The notes beneath the pieces are model-generated. The model saw only the letters and a list, made by a program, of their open reading frames with translations. It was not told the DNA's origin and searched no databases. 46,459 nucleotides of DNA from DAORHV01 sp964434575 (GTDB lineage: Bacteria; Patescibacteriota; Gracilibacteria; Peribacterales; Peribacteraceae): the NCBI GenBank assembly GCA_964434575.1, contig CAYSWB010000012.1:1-46459 (forward strand), in the 5' to 3' direction. The translations under genes were made by a program, and so were the position numbers. Of the stretch, positions 15,622 through 23,022 are shown one piece after another. Each line of letters starts with the position of its first letter. The first letter of the stretch is position 1.

Positions 15622-16977
15622 ATGACCTCCGCGTCATTTCGTATGGTGCGCATGACGGGCCTCGCCCTCGTGCTCGCCTTGTCGGCTTGCGCGCTGTTCC
15701 TGTGGTCGTCCACGGGTCTCGCTTCTTCCCACCGCGAAGCCCCGATGATCAGCCAGGATCCGGCCGCCGACCAGACCGACCTCTACGCCTGGATGTCCTC
15801 CAAGGACAACCTGGTGCTTGCCGGCAACTACTACCCGCTGTCGGGCCCCGGCGCAGGACCGAACTACTACCGCTTCGGCGATGGAGTCGTCTACGCCTTC
15901 CACTTGGACACCAACGGTGACGCCATGGAGGACATCACCTACGCGTTCCAGTTCTCCACCAAGGTGAAGAACGGCAACACCTTCCTGTTCAACACCAAGC
16001 CGATCGCCACCCTGTCCGACGCCAACGTCGTCCAGACCTGGACCGCCTACAAGATCACGGGCAAGTTCACGGGCGCTACCAGCCAGTGGAACAACAAGAA
16101 CGTGGTCGCCAAGGGCACCGTCGCCACTCCGGTGATCGGCGGCAAGTCCCAGCCGGACTACGCCAAGCTGGCCAAGGAGGCCGTCTTGGACGCCGGCACG
16201 AAGGGTAAGTTCTTCGCCGGACCGCGCGACGACTCCTTCTTCGTCGACCTGAACGTCTTCGACCTCCTGAACCTGGGCGCCGGCGTGGACTCCCTGAAGG
16301 GAGCCAACGTCCAGTCCATCGTCATGGAGATCCCGGCCTCGAGCGTGGTCAGCAAGTCTGACCCGGTCGTGGGTGTCTGGGGCGCCACGTACCGCTGGCA
16401 GCGCAGCGTGCTGCGCGGCGGCGGCGTAACCGCCGGCGGCGGCAAGCTCGTCCAGGTGTCCCGCCTGGGCATGCCCCTCGTCAACGAGGTGGTCGTCCCG
16501 CTCGCATACAAGGACTACTTCAACGGTTCCCACCCGAGCAAGGATGCCGACACGCAGGCGTACGCCGACGTCGTCCTGAAGCCCGAGTTGGCCGGCCTCT
16601 TCGGCGCCGTGCTCGGCCTGAAGGCTCCGACCGAGAACCGCACGGACCTGGTCACCGTCTTCCTGACCGGCGTGCCGAGCCTCAACCAGCCCAAGAACGT
16701 CCGCGCCGCCGAAATGCTGCGCTTGAACACCTCCATCGCTCCGGCCTCCAAGGACACGTGGAGCCGCCTGGGAGTCTTCGGTGGCGACACCGCCGGCTTC
16801 CCGAACGGCCGCCGTCTCGATGACGACGTGACCGACATCGCCATCCAGGCGGTCGCCGGCAAGCTCGTCGAGGGCTACAAGGTCGATGCCGCTTTGGGCG
16901 ACGGCGTGAACGCGAACGACGTGGAATTCATGTCCACCTTCCCGTACATGGCCGCTCCGAACATGAAGACCAAGTAG
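15622..16977 (+). CDS. DUF4331 family exported protein
   Basis: 451 aa. It has an N-terminal signal-type helix (TGLALVLALSACALFLW) followed by the DUF4331 hallmark SSHREAPMISQDPAADQTDLYAW. Conserved family blocks DGVVYAFHLDTNGD, FFAGPRDDSFFVDL, GMPLVNEVVVPLAYKD and GRRLDDDVTDIA are all present. Function of the family is unknown; members are secreted or surface proteins, often encoded beside TPR proteins, as here (2 nt gap). ATG 15622 gives the longest signal region; 15643 or 15652 are possible. Third-position GC is very high and the codon choice narrow, suggesting strong expression. Confidence 0.88.
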   Translation: MTSASFRMVRMTGLALVLALSACALFLWSSTGLASSHREAPMISQDPAADQTDLYAWMSSKDNLVLAGNYYPLSGPGAGPNYYRFGDGVVYAFHLDTNGDAMEDITYAFQFSTKVKNGNTFLFNTKPIATLSDANVVQTWTAYKITGKFTGATSQWNNKNVVAKGTVATPVIGGKSQPDYAKLAKEAVLDAGTKGKFFAGPRDDSFFVDLNVFDLLNLGAGVDSLKGANVQSIVMEIPASSVVSKSDPVVGVWGATYRWQRSVLRGGGVTAGGGKLVQVSRLGMPLVNEVVVPLAYKDYFNGSHPSKDADTQAYADVVLKPELAGLFGAVLGLKAPTENRTDLVTVFLTGVPSLNQPKNVRAAEMLRLNTSIAPASKDTWSRLGVFGGDTAGFPNGRRLDDDVTDIAIQAVAGKLVEGYKVDAALGDGVNANDVEFMSTFPYMAAPNMKTK

Positions 16978-16979
16978 TC

Positions 16980-18302
16980 ATGAACAAAGCGACTTCCAGA
17001 TTCTTCCCGAGAGGGGTGGCGTCCATCGCCACCCCTCTTGTCGCTTTCGCGATCATCGTGCTGGCGAGCAAGGCCTACACGTCGTTCACCGCCGGACTGC
17101 CGGCCGAAGCATTCATCGCCGACCAGGCGCAGGGACTGTCCGACCAGACACAAAAGGGCATCCTCGCCGCGCAGGAAGCGGTGAAAAAGAACCCCAAGGA
17201 CGCCAAGGGCATCTTCCGGTTGTGCCACCTGTACATGCAGGGCCTGCGCGAGAACGCCGACACGGACTTCTACAAGCGTGTCGAGTCGCTGCTGCAGTAC
17301 GTCGATCGCATCGAACCGAACAATCCAGAAACGGACTTCCTGCGCGGCAGCATCGCTGCCGGCAGACACGATTTCCACGAAGCGCTGCGCATCGGCGAGC
17401 GGCTGAGGACCGAGCACCCGGACGTGCAGCGGTACCTGGGGCTGTTGGCCGACGCGCAGATCGAGTTGGGCAAGTACGACGAGGCGATCGTCTCGTTGCA
17501 GGCCATGGCGGACCTGCGGCCGGATTACGCCGCGCTCACCCGCATCGCTTACGTCCGTGAGATCACCGGCGACGTGCGCGGGGCGATGGAGATCATGGAA
17601 ACCGCGCTGAGCGATAACACAAGCTCGCAGGAAAACACCGCATGGGGCCTGGCCGAGCTGGGCCGCCTGGCATTCGGCACATACCGCGAGCAGGCCGAGA
17701 TCTACTACAACGAAGCCCGCAAGATCTACCCGGGCCACGCAGCCGCCACCGCGGGCCTGGCGAAATTGGAACTGTTCCGTGGTCATGAAGAAAAAGCTCG
17801 CGAGCTGGCGCAAAGCGTGGTGGACGCCTTGCCGCTGCCGGAGTACGTGGCGCTGCTCGGCGACATCGAAACAATGGCGGGGAACGCCGACAAGGCGGCC
17901 GTCTACTACAAGCTCGTGCAGGTAGGCTACGACCGCATCGCCGCCGCCGGCACCAACGTGGAGCTCGAACGCGCCAAGTTCCTGGCCGAACGCGGCCTGG
18001 ACCTGAAAGCCAACCAGGAACGCGCCAAGGCCGTATACGCGGACCGGCCGACCATCTACGCCGCCGACGTGCTGGCATGGGCCGCGCACAAGAACGGCGA
18101 CCGCGCCACCGCGCTGGAATATGCCGAAAAGGCGCTGGCGACCGGCTCGCAGGACGCCGCGATCCTCTTCCATGCCGGCATGATCTACAAAGACGCCGGC
18201 AAGACCACCGAGGCCATGCAGCTGTTCAAGCAAGCCGCGGCATCCAACCCCGATTTTTCCATACTGGAAGCGCCCGAGCTGAAAAAGGCGCTCGCAGAGT
18301 AA
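16980..18302 (+). CDS. Tetratricopeptide-repeat protein, membrane-anchored
   Basis: 440 aa. An N-terminal hydrophobic anchor (about residues 15-32) is followed by roughly eight TPR-like helix pairs from residue 60 to the end, such as KGIFRLCHLYMQGL, YLGLLADAQIELGKYDEAI, AILFHAGMIYKDAGKTTEAM and LFKQAAASNPDF. TPR arrays hold protein partners; the likely partner is the DUF4331 product encoded 2 nt upstream, outside the cytoplasm. Both are probably on one transcript. No enzymatic motif. Confidence 0.83.
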   Translation: MNKATSRFFPRGVASIATPLVAFAIIVLASKAYTSFTAGLPAEAFIADQAQGLSDQTQKGILAAQEAVKKNPKDAKGIFRLCHLYMQGLRENADTDFYKRVESLLQYVDRIEPNNPETDFLRGSIAAGRHDFHEALRIGERLRTEHPDVQRYLGLLADAQIELGKYDEAIVSLQAMADLRPDYAALTRIAYVREITGDVRGAMEIMETALSDNTSSQENTAWGLAELGRLAFGTYREQAEIYYNEARKIYPGHAAATAGLAKLELFRGHEEKARELAQSVVDALPLPEYVALLGDIETMAGNADKAAVYYKLVQVGYDRIAAAGTNVELERAKFLAERGLDLKANQERAKAVYADRPTIYAADVLAWAAHKNGDRATALEYAEKALATGSQDAAILFHAGMIYKDAGKTTEAMQLFKQAAASNPDFSILEAPELKKALAE

Positions 18303-18306
18303 AAGC

Positions 18307-18335
18307 TATACAAATATAGTAAAATATTGTATAAT
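18307..18335 (+). promoter_or_regulatory. AT-rich promoter with consensus TATAAT
   Basis: TATACA (18307-18312), a 17-bp spacer and TATAAT (18330-18335). The sequence from TTGTATAATA through GATAACAAA to ACCCCA mirrors the promoter and leader at 8936-8966. Confidence 0.65.
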
Positions 18336-18357
18336 AATAAAGATAACAAACCACCCC

Positions 18358-18396
18358 ATGGGACACGAACACTTTGAAGACCACGACGGCGATTAG
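18358..18396 (+). CDS. Possible 12-aa peptide behind a strong promoter
   Basis: ATG 18358 opens a 12-codon ORF, MGHEHFEDHDGD, ending in TAG. It is very acidic with three histidines. It is reported because it sits exactly where the 42-aa gene sits relative to the twin promoter. The transcript would run into the 3' end of pheS antisense, so a small RNA is an equal possibility. Confidence 0.3.
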   Translation: MGHEHFEDHDGD

Positions 18397-18405
18397 CCGT
18401 GCATC

Positions 18406-19422
18406 CTAGAACTGGCGCAAGAATCTCCGGTCTCCCTGGAAGAACAGGCGGATATCGGGGATTTGATGGCGGATCATGACCATGCGCTCCACGCCGAAGC
18501 CGAACGCGAAGCCCTGCCACTCATCGGGATCGATCCCGACGTTTTTCAGGACCTGGGGATGCACCATGCCGCAGCCCACGACCTCCAGCCAGCGGCCTTC
18601 GCGGCTCTTGGATTCGTCGCCGCGCCACCGCAGATCCATTTCCAAGCCCGGCTCGACGAACGGGAAGTACCCGGTACGCCAGCGGAAATCGACGTTGGGG
18701 TCGACCAGCTCGCGCACGGCCGTCTCCATGACGCCCTTCATGTTGGCCAGCGAGATGTCCTTGCCGATCATCAGGCCCTCGATCTGGTGGAACATGGGCG
18801 AGTGGGTGGCGTCCTCGTCTTTGCGGAACACCTTTCCCGAACAGATCATGCGGAACGGCGGCTTCTTCTCCAGCATGTAGCGGATCTGCATGGGGGAGGT
18901 GTGCGTCCGCAGCACGGTGCGATCCAGCGATGAAATCCAGAACGTGTCCTGGTTGTCGCGGGCCGGGTGCGTGGCCGGGATGTTGAGCATGTTGAAGTTC
19001 ATCTCCTCGGTTTCGATCTCGGGGCCCGCCGCCACGTCGAAGCCCATGCGCCCGAACACCTCGTGGGCGCGGCGGATGTACTCGTGCAGCGGATGGTGGT
19101 GGCCGCGCTCTGCATGCGGCAGATCCAGCGTCACGTCCAGCGCGTCGGAGGATGCCAGGTTGCCGAGCTTGGCCGCGTTCAGCGACTGCTTGCGGGCATC
19201 CAGCTCGCCGGTGAGCGTGATTTTGACGACGTTGAACGTCTGGCCCAGCAGCTTGCGCTCCTCCGGCGACTTGGTGGTCATCTCTTTCATCGCCACCGTC
19301 AGCGCGCCGGCCTTGCGGCCGAAAATCTCATGCTCCAGCGCGTCCAGCGCCGCGGCGTCCGCGCACGCGCGGATGCGCTCGACGTAGGAGTCCCACGGTG
19401 AAGGAAGGGGGGCGACGGCCAT
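18406..19422 (-). CDS. pheS: Phenylalanine--tRNA ligase alpha subunit
   Basis: 338 aa, typical length. Class II motifs are visible: HPLHEYIRRAHEVFGRMGF, motif 2 MICSGKVFRKDEDATHSPMFHQIEGLMIG, and motif 3 GFAFGFGVERMVMIRHQIPDIR. TSPMQIRYML and RWLEVVGCGMVHPQVL are also family blocks. It charges tRNA-Phe together with PheT, whose gene is not next to it here, unlike in most bacteria. ATG 19422 is chosen because TACACT ends 8 nt upstream and because the N-terminal coiled-coil starts there. Confidence 0.95.
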   Translation of the reverse strand: MAVAPLPSPWDSYVERIRACADAAALDALEHEIFGRKAGALTVAMKEMTTKSPEERKLLGQTFNVVKITLTGELDARKQSLNAAKLGNLASSDALDVTLDLPHAERGHHHPLHEYIRRAHEVFGRMGFDVAAGPEIETEEMNFNMLNIPATHPARDNQDTFWISSLDRTVLRTHTSPMQIRYMLEKKPPFRMICSGKVFRKDEDATHSPMFHQIEGLMIGKDISLANMKGVMETAVRELVDPNVDFRWRTGYFPFVEPGLEMDLRWRGDESKSREGRWLEVVGCGMVHPQVLKNVGIDPDEWQGFAFGFGVERMVMIRHQIPDIRLFFQGDRRFLRQF

Positions 19423-19430
19423 ACGTGAGA

Positions 19431-19436
19431 AGTGTA
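19431..19436 (-). promoter_or_regulatory. -10 box (TACACT) of pheS
   Basis: TACACT on the minus strand ends 8 nt before ATG 19422. Confidence 0.5.
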
Positions 19437-19545
19437 CTGGCGAAGTCCTGCTATGCCAAAAGCAAACAGGAGGCAGGAGAAGCAGGGGAAACAAGGGATC
19501 GCCAAATCCCCTGACTCTCCCGTCTCCCCTGTTTCCCCTGAATCC

Positions 19546-19908
19546 CTACGAGTGGAGCGCGAGCTCCACGAGTAAAAACACCGCGAAGATCAGCAGGCCG
19601 ATCCACCAGGTGAGAATCCCCAGCATCAGGAACCCGAATGTCAGCGCGGTGGCGCATGCGAGGAAAATCCCCTCCCGCAGCGAGATGGTGATCTTCTTGC
19701 CGGCATCCAGACCCTCCACCGACACCGTGGCCCAGAAGCCGTAACACAGCAACGTGCCGACGCTGGCGGTGGCCAGCAGCAGCGTGAGGAAGAAGAACGG
19801 CAGCGCGATGGTGGGGGCCGTGAGCGGGCTGACGCGGAACAAGATGACCAGCAAGGACGCCACCGACAGGATGGCCGCGATCGCGATGCGTAGGAGCAGC
19901 GGTTTCAT
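19546..19908 (-). CDS. Small four-helix membrane protein, unknown function
   Basis: 120 aa with about four hydrophobic segments (RIAIAAILSVASLLVILF, IALPFFFLTLLLATASVG, GIFLACATALTFGFLML, WWIGLLIFAVFLLVEL). Its ATG overlaps the uracil-DNA glycosylase stop by 4 nt (ATGA), so it is translationally coupled in that operon. No family recognised; the coupling gives no functional clue. Confidence 0.72.
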   Translation of the reverse strand: MKPLLLRIAIAAILSVASLLVILFRVSPLTAPTIALPFFFLTLLLATASVGTLLCYGFWATVSVEGLDAGKKITISLREGIFLACATALTFGFLMLGILTWWIGLLIFAVFLLVELALHS

Positions 19909-20465
19909 CGGATGCCTTCTTTGGCGAGGAACTCACCCAGCGCGCGGAAATCCGCGTACAGGCTCTCGCGCAGGTTGCCGTTGTGCAGCGCCGCGGCGGG
20001 GTGATAGATGGGGAAAATCGTCAGCTGGTCATTGAGCTTGAACGCCTTCCCATGGGCCTGCGTGATGGTGCGGTTACTGACGAAGTGGGCCATGGAATGG
20101 CGGCCGAGCGTGCAGATGACGCGCGGTTTGATGATGGCGATTTCCATCTGCAGCCACGGCATGCACTGCTCTTTTTCCTCCGGCGTGGGATCGCGGTTCT
20201 CCGGCGGGCGGTACTTCACGACGTTGCTGATGTATACATCCTCGCGCTTGAGCCCGATGGTGCCCAAAAGCTCGTTGAGGAAATTGCCGGACGCGCCGAC
20301 AAACGGGCGCTTCAGTTCGTCCTCTTTCTGGCCGGGCGCCTCGCCGATGAACATGATCTTGGCGTGCGGATTGCCCTCACCGAGCACCGGGTTGGCGTTC
20401 TTCGCCAGCTCGCAGCCTTTCCAGGCCGAAAGCTTCTCACGCAGCTGGTCCAGCGTCAGTTCCAT
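19905..20465 (-). CDS. Uracil-DNA glycosylase, family 4-like, with incomplete Fe-S ligands
   Basis: 186 aa. Motif 1 GEAPGQKEDE (41-50), RPFVGASGNFLNELL, VYISNVVKYRPPENRDPTPEE and the C-terminal YHPAA block identify the type 4/5 uracil-DNA glycosylase superfamily, which removes uracil from deaminated DNA. Family 4 enzymes use four cysteines for a 4Fe-4S cluster. Here Cys18 and Cys101 are present, but the other two positions are Trp15 and Tyr85. The cluster may be absent or differently bound. TACACT ends 7 nt before ATG 20465. Confidence 0.88.
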   Translation of the reverse strand: MELTLDQLREKLSAWKGCELAKNANPVLGEGNPHAKIMFIGEAPGQKEDELKRPFVGASGNFLNELLGTIGLKREDVYISNVVKYRPPENRDPTPEEKEQCMPWLQMEIAIIKPRVICTLGRHSMAHFVSNRTITQAHGKAFKLNDQLTIFPIYHPAAALHNGNLRESLYADFRALGEFLAKEGIR

Positions 20466-20472
20466 GGGACGC

Positions 20473-20478
20473 AGTGTA
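20473..20478 (-). promoter_or_regulatory. -10 box (TACACT) of the uracil-DNA glycosylase gene
   Basis: TACACT ends 7 nt before ATG 20465. The same hexamer occurs at nearly the same distance before pheS and the gene at 23474. Confidence 0.5.
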
Positions 20479-20484
20479 CCAGAG

Positions 20485-21534
20485 CTACTTCTTCTCCGGA
20501 CCGGGGCCCCTGCTCACCGGCTTGTGATTCAGCAGATCGTTGATGGCGGCCTTGTTGTTGTACCGGCGGATGTCCTCCTCGTCCTCGATCTCCCCCACCA
20601 GTTCCTCCAGCACGTCCTCCAGCGTGACCAGGCCGACGGTCTTTAAGTCCTTCTTCACGATGGCCATGTGCGTGCGCTTGCGGCGCAGGAACAAGAGCAA
20701 CTGGTCGGCACTCATGCCGATGTCCACATTCTGCAAATTGGTCATGATGGTCGTGACCGACGCGTTGTCCTTGCCTTCGGCAAGCGCGGTGAGGACGTTG
20801 CGGGTCATGACCACGCCCAGCACGTCGTCCAGATCCCTGCCCACCACAGGCAAGCGGGAATAGGTGTGTTTGAACACCAGTTCAGCCGCATCGCGGACGG
20901 TGGTTTTGTCGCTGAGAAACACCATGTTGTCCGAGGGGGTCATGACGTCGCCGGCCGTCTTGTCGTTGAGGACGAACGCGCGCTGCACGATGTGGCCTTC
21001 GTAGGCGTGGATGTGCCCGGCCATGCGGCCGATGCGGGTGAGGGCACGGATCTGATCCTCGGTGCCGACCACGCGGCGTCCGCTGCCCTTCATGCGGCCC
21101 ACGAACCACTCCAGCAGGATGACGACCGGGTAGAGGATGTACACGAACGCCAGCAGGAACGGCGCCACGGTGCGGGCCACGCCAGGAGCGTAGTGGCGGC
21201 CCAGCGACTTGGGCACGATTTCGGAGAAGATGATGGTCGAGAACGTCAGCAGCGCGGTGATGGCGCCGATGATGTCGCTGCCGAACAGGTTGATGGCATG
21301 CTCGCCGACCAGGATGGGACCCAGCACGTTGACCAAGTTGCTGAAGATGACGATCACGATGACCGCGCGGGTCATGTGCCGGGAAAGCTTCTTCAGCGCG
21401 GCGGCGCCCCACAATTTGCGGATCACCAGTTCCTCGATTTCCGCGCGCGACACGCTGAGCATCGCCGCGTCCACCAGGGACATGGTGCCCGAGAGGAGAA
21501 CGAAGCCGACGATGAGAAGCGATAGCTGGAGCAT
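20485..21534 (-). CDS. CNNM (DUF21) transmembrane and CBS-pair protein
   Basis: 349 aa. The DUF21/CNNM membrane domain covers residues 1-170: SLVDAAMLSVSRAEIEELV, SNLVNVLGPILVGE, TFSTIIFSEIVPKSLGRHYA. A CBS pair follows (DVMTPSDNMVFL ... YSRLPVVGRDLDDVLGVV and HMAIVKKDLKTVGLVTLEDVLEELVGEI). The C-terminal CorC_HlyC domain found in many bacterial members is missing. Members are implicated in Mg2+ or other cation export and homeostasis; some are annotated as hemolysins without evidence. No -10 box is seen near the ATG. Confidence 0.88.
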   Translation of the reverse strand: MLQLSLLIVGFVLLSGTMSLVDAAMLSVSRAEIEELVIRKLWGAAALKKLSRHMTRAVIVIVIFSNLVNVLGPILVGEHAINLFGSDIIGAITALLTFSTIIFSEIVPKSLGRHYAPGVARTVAPFLLAFVYILYPVVILLEWFVGRMKGSGRRVVGTEDQIRALTRIGRMAGHIHAYEGHIVQRAFVLNDKTAGDVMTPSDNMVFLSDKTTVRDAAELVFKHTYSRLPVVGRDLDDVLGVVMTRNVLTALAEGKDNASVTTIMTNLQNVDIGMSADQLLLFLRRKRTHMAIVKKDLKTVGLVTLEDVLEELVGEIEDEEDIRRYNNKAAINDLLNHKPVSRGPGPEKK

Positions 21535-21623
21535 GGGAGCGTTCGCGGCCCCGCCGGTTTGAGCTGCTGGGCGGGCCGGCCTCGTACTCGGATATTCCTT
21601 TGTGTCAGACCCAAAAAGGAGGT

Positions 21624-21652
21624 GTCCGAAGGCTTGTCCGAACTGTACCGAA
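21624..21652 (+). repeat. Direct repeats of GTCCGAA
   Basis: GTCCGAA at 21624-21630 and 21636-21642, and the related TACCGAA at 21646-21652. They lie between the CNNM gene and the tRNA region, 12 and 10 nt apart. Possible protein-binding sites; nothing else is recognised in 21535-21711. Confidence 0.3.
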
Positions 21653-21711
21653 ACCGTTGCAAGCCGTACAGGGTTGTTCTAGGATCCTTTGGCTCATAGA
21701 TCGTACACCCC

Positions 21712-21804
21712 CGTGTGGGGCTCTAGCTCATCTGCCTAGCCCCGCTTGCGGGGCGTCGAACAAAAAGGCGCCAGCGCGATCCGCGAGCATCGTTACCAGT
21801 AACC
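21712..21804 (+). pseudogene. tRNA-Ala 5' half followed by hairpin module and degenerate tail
   Basis: The sequence from 21717 repeats the first 18 nt of the intact tRNA-Ala at 21810 (acceptor strand, D stem, start of D loop) with nearly the same flank (CGTGT versus CGCGT). It then diverges into CCTA, hairpin GCCCCG/CGGGGC (21739-21754), an A-rich stretch (GAACAAAAAGG), and a tail CGCGAGCATC. No anticodon arm or T arm follows. The module resembles the one inside the tRNA-Arg copy at 38735. Not a functional tRNA as it stands. Confidence 0.55.
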
Positions 21805-21809
21805 CGCGT

Positions 21810-21885
21810 GGGGCTCTAGCTCATCTGGTAGAGCGCTTCCATGGCATGGAAGAGGTAAGGGGTTCGAGTCCCCTGAGCTCCACCA
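21810..21885 (+). tRNA. tRNA-Ala (GGC)
   Basis: Complete cloverleaf with encoded CCA. Acceptor GGGGCTC/GAGCTCC with one G-T pair, D stem GCTC/GAGC, anticodon stem CTTCC/GGAAG with loop ATGGCAT giving anticodon GGC, variable loop AGGTA, T stem AGGGG/CCCCT with TTCGAGT loop, discriminator A. It is the left border of the accessory region that follows. Confidence 0.95.
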
Positions 21886-22020
21886 CCACCAAAAAACAGG
21901 CAAAAATCGCATGCCGTGCCAGACTTCCGCCTCCTCTTCCACCAAGGAGAGTGGTCATTCTGCGGTATACGAAGCTTTCAGAGGTGACGGGTTCGATGAC
22001 CGTCCCCTCAGGTCGCGACG

Positions 22021-22068
22021 GGTGACGGCAAGGGTGACGCCAGGGGTGACGGCACAGGTGACGCCGGC
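22021..22068 (+). repeat. Four perfect-period 12-bp iterons (GGTGACGSC...)
   Basis: GGTGACG starts at 22021, 22033, 22045 and 22057, exactly 12 nt apart. The eighth base alternates G, C, G, C and the ninth is always C. A single related GGTGACGG lies at 21983. Such arrays are typical of replication or partition protein sites on plasmids and phage-like elements. No gene is supported in 21886-22103. Confidence 0.75.
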
Positions 22069-22103
22069 AGTTCGATGGATAATGCGTCATTGCAGAGATT
22101 GTC

Positions 22104-22880
22104 TTACCAACGAGAATACGATCGCCAACGGCGGCGATGGGGTCGCCAGCGATGGTAGCTTCTTCGGCTGTAACCTGAAACAGAGGACTCTGGCAGTTTC
22201 TGCACTACCCAGAGAAAAAACGCCCCATAAGCAAACCAGACCCACCAACCGTGCTGGATCACATAAACCACGGCAAACACCGCCATGGCAATCAAGGCGG
22301 ACATCAGAATGAGCGTGAAGAACACCTTAGCTTGAGACTCTTCGGCAGGATCGGCACTTTTCTGCGTAGTAACTGCTCCGCTCGAAGTAAGCAGGCGCTT
22401 TCTTGTCATGGTCACCGCTGACACAGGCTCTCCGGGAGGAATCTGCGGTTGTGCGTTTGGGCTAAGGACATGGGTACGCACCAGGCGGAGAATCGCCGGT
22501 CCATCGAGCAACTCAATATTCAGCTTGCGGGCCAGTTCCTTTTCACCGGATGTCGCCTCGCAAGTCGCGAGAAAGATGCCACGAGAAACGCCGCAAACCT
22601 GCATGCTGCCGGCAAGCTCCCGAATCGGAGCCATGAAGTTATAGGAGGAGCGGTGTTTCCAGCACTTGCACTGGCCACACGCGATGAGTGTGCCGTCTGG
22701 CGAATACAGATCCAGATCAACTCCTCCGTCGCCGCCCTTGGGTCCTTTCTGCGTCACCATCACCTTCTCGTATCCAGCCTGCTCCAGCAGATACTTGCAG
22801 CAATACTCGAAATCCCTGTCGGACATCGCTGACAATGACTCGAGGGTGGTCAGCCGTTGAAGGTCCTCTTTGGCAAACAT
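22104..22880 (-). CDS. Mrr-like restriction endonuclease domain protein with two C-terminal TM helices
   Basis: 258 aa. Residues 20-130 form a Mrr/PD-(D/E)xK nuclease domain: DFEYCCKYLLEQAGYEKVMV, then GGDGGVDLDL (Asp51, Asp55) and GQCKCWK with the catalytic Q-x-K (Gln70, Lys72), then IFLATCEATSGEKELARKLNIELLDG. Two hydrophobic helices follow at about 186-208 and 211-228, and an Arg/Ser/Trp-rich tail. Mrr-type enzymes cut modified foreign DNA; membrane anchoring is seen in some members, and its purpose is unclear. Preceded by a consensus TATAAT 11 nt upstream. Likely part of a defence island. Confidence 0.87.
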   Translation of the reverse strand: MFAKEDLQRLTTLESLSAMSDRDFEYCCKYLLEQAGYEKVMVTQKGPKGGDGGVDLDLYSPDGTLIACGQCKCWKHRSSYNFMAPIRELAGSMQVCGVSRGIFLATCEATSGEKELARKLNIELLDGPAILRLVRTHVLSPNAQPQIPPGEPVSAVTMTRKRLLTSSGAVTTQKSADPAEESQAKVFFTLILMSALIAMAVFAVVYVIQHGWWVWFAYGAFFLWVVQKLPESSVSGYSRRSYHRWRPHRRRWRSYSRW

Positions 22881-22891
22881 CGTATTATTCT

Positions 22892-22897
22892 ATTATA
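22892..22897 (-). promoter_or_regulatory. -10 box (TATAAT) of the Mrr-like gene
   Basis: Consensus TATAAT in ATTGTATAATAG on the minus strand, ending 11 nt before ATG 22880. It shares TTGTATAATA with the promoters near 8940 and 18330, but not their GATAACAAA leader. Confidence 0.6.
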
Positions 22898-23022
22898 CAA
22901 TATTCATGCATTTTTGACCAGTAAGCGTGGCACCAGATGACCGCCAGAAGGCACCCATCTGGGGTTGATCGATCCTTCGGGGAAGGGAAGAATCCCACCC
23001 TTCATTTCCTCCCCTCACCACG

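Noticed and set aside
21983..22068. Short regular repeats as a CRISPR array
   Set aside because: Units are 12 bp without spacers and there are no cas genes; they are iterons rather than CRISPR.
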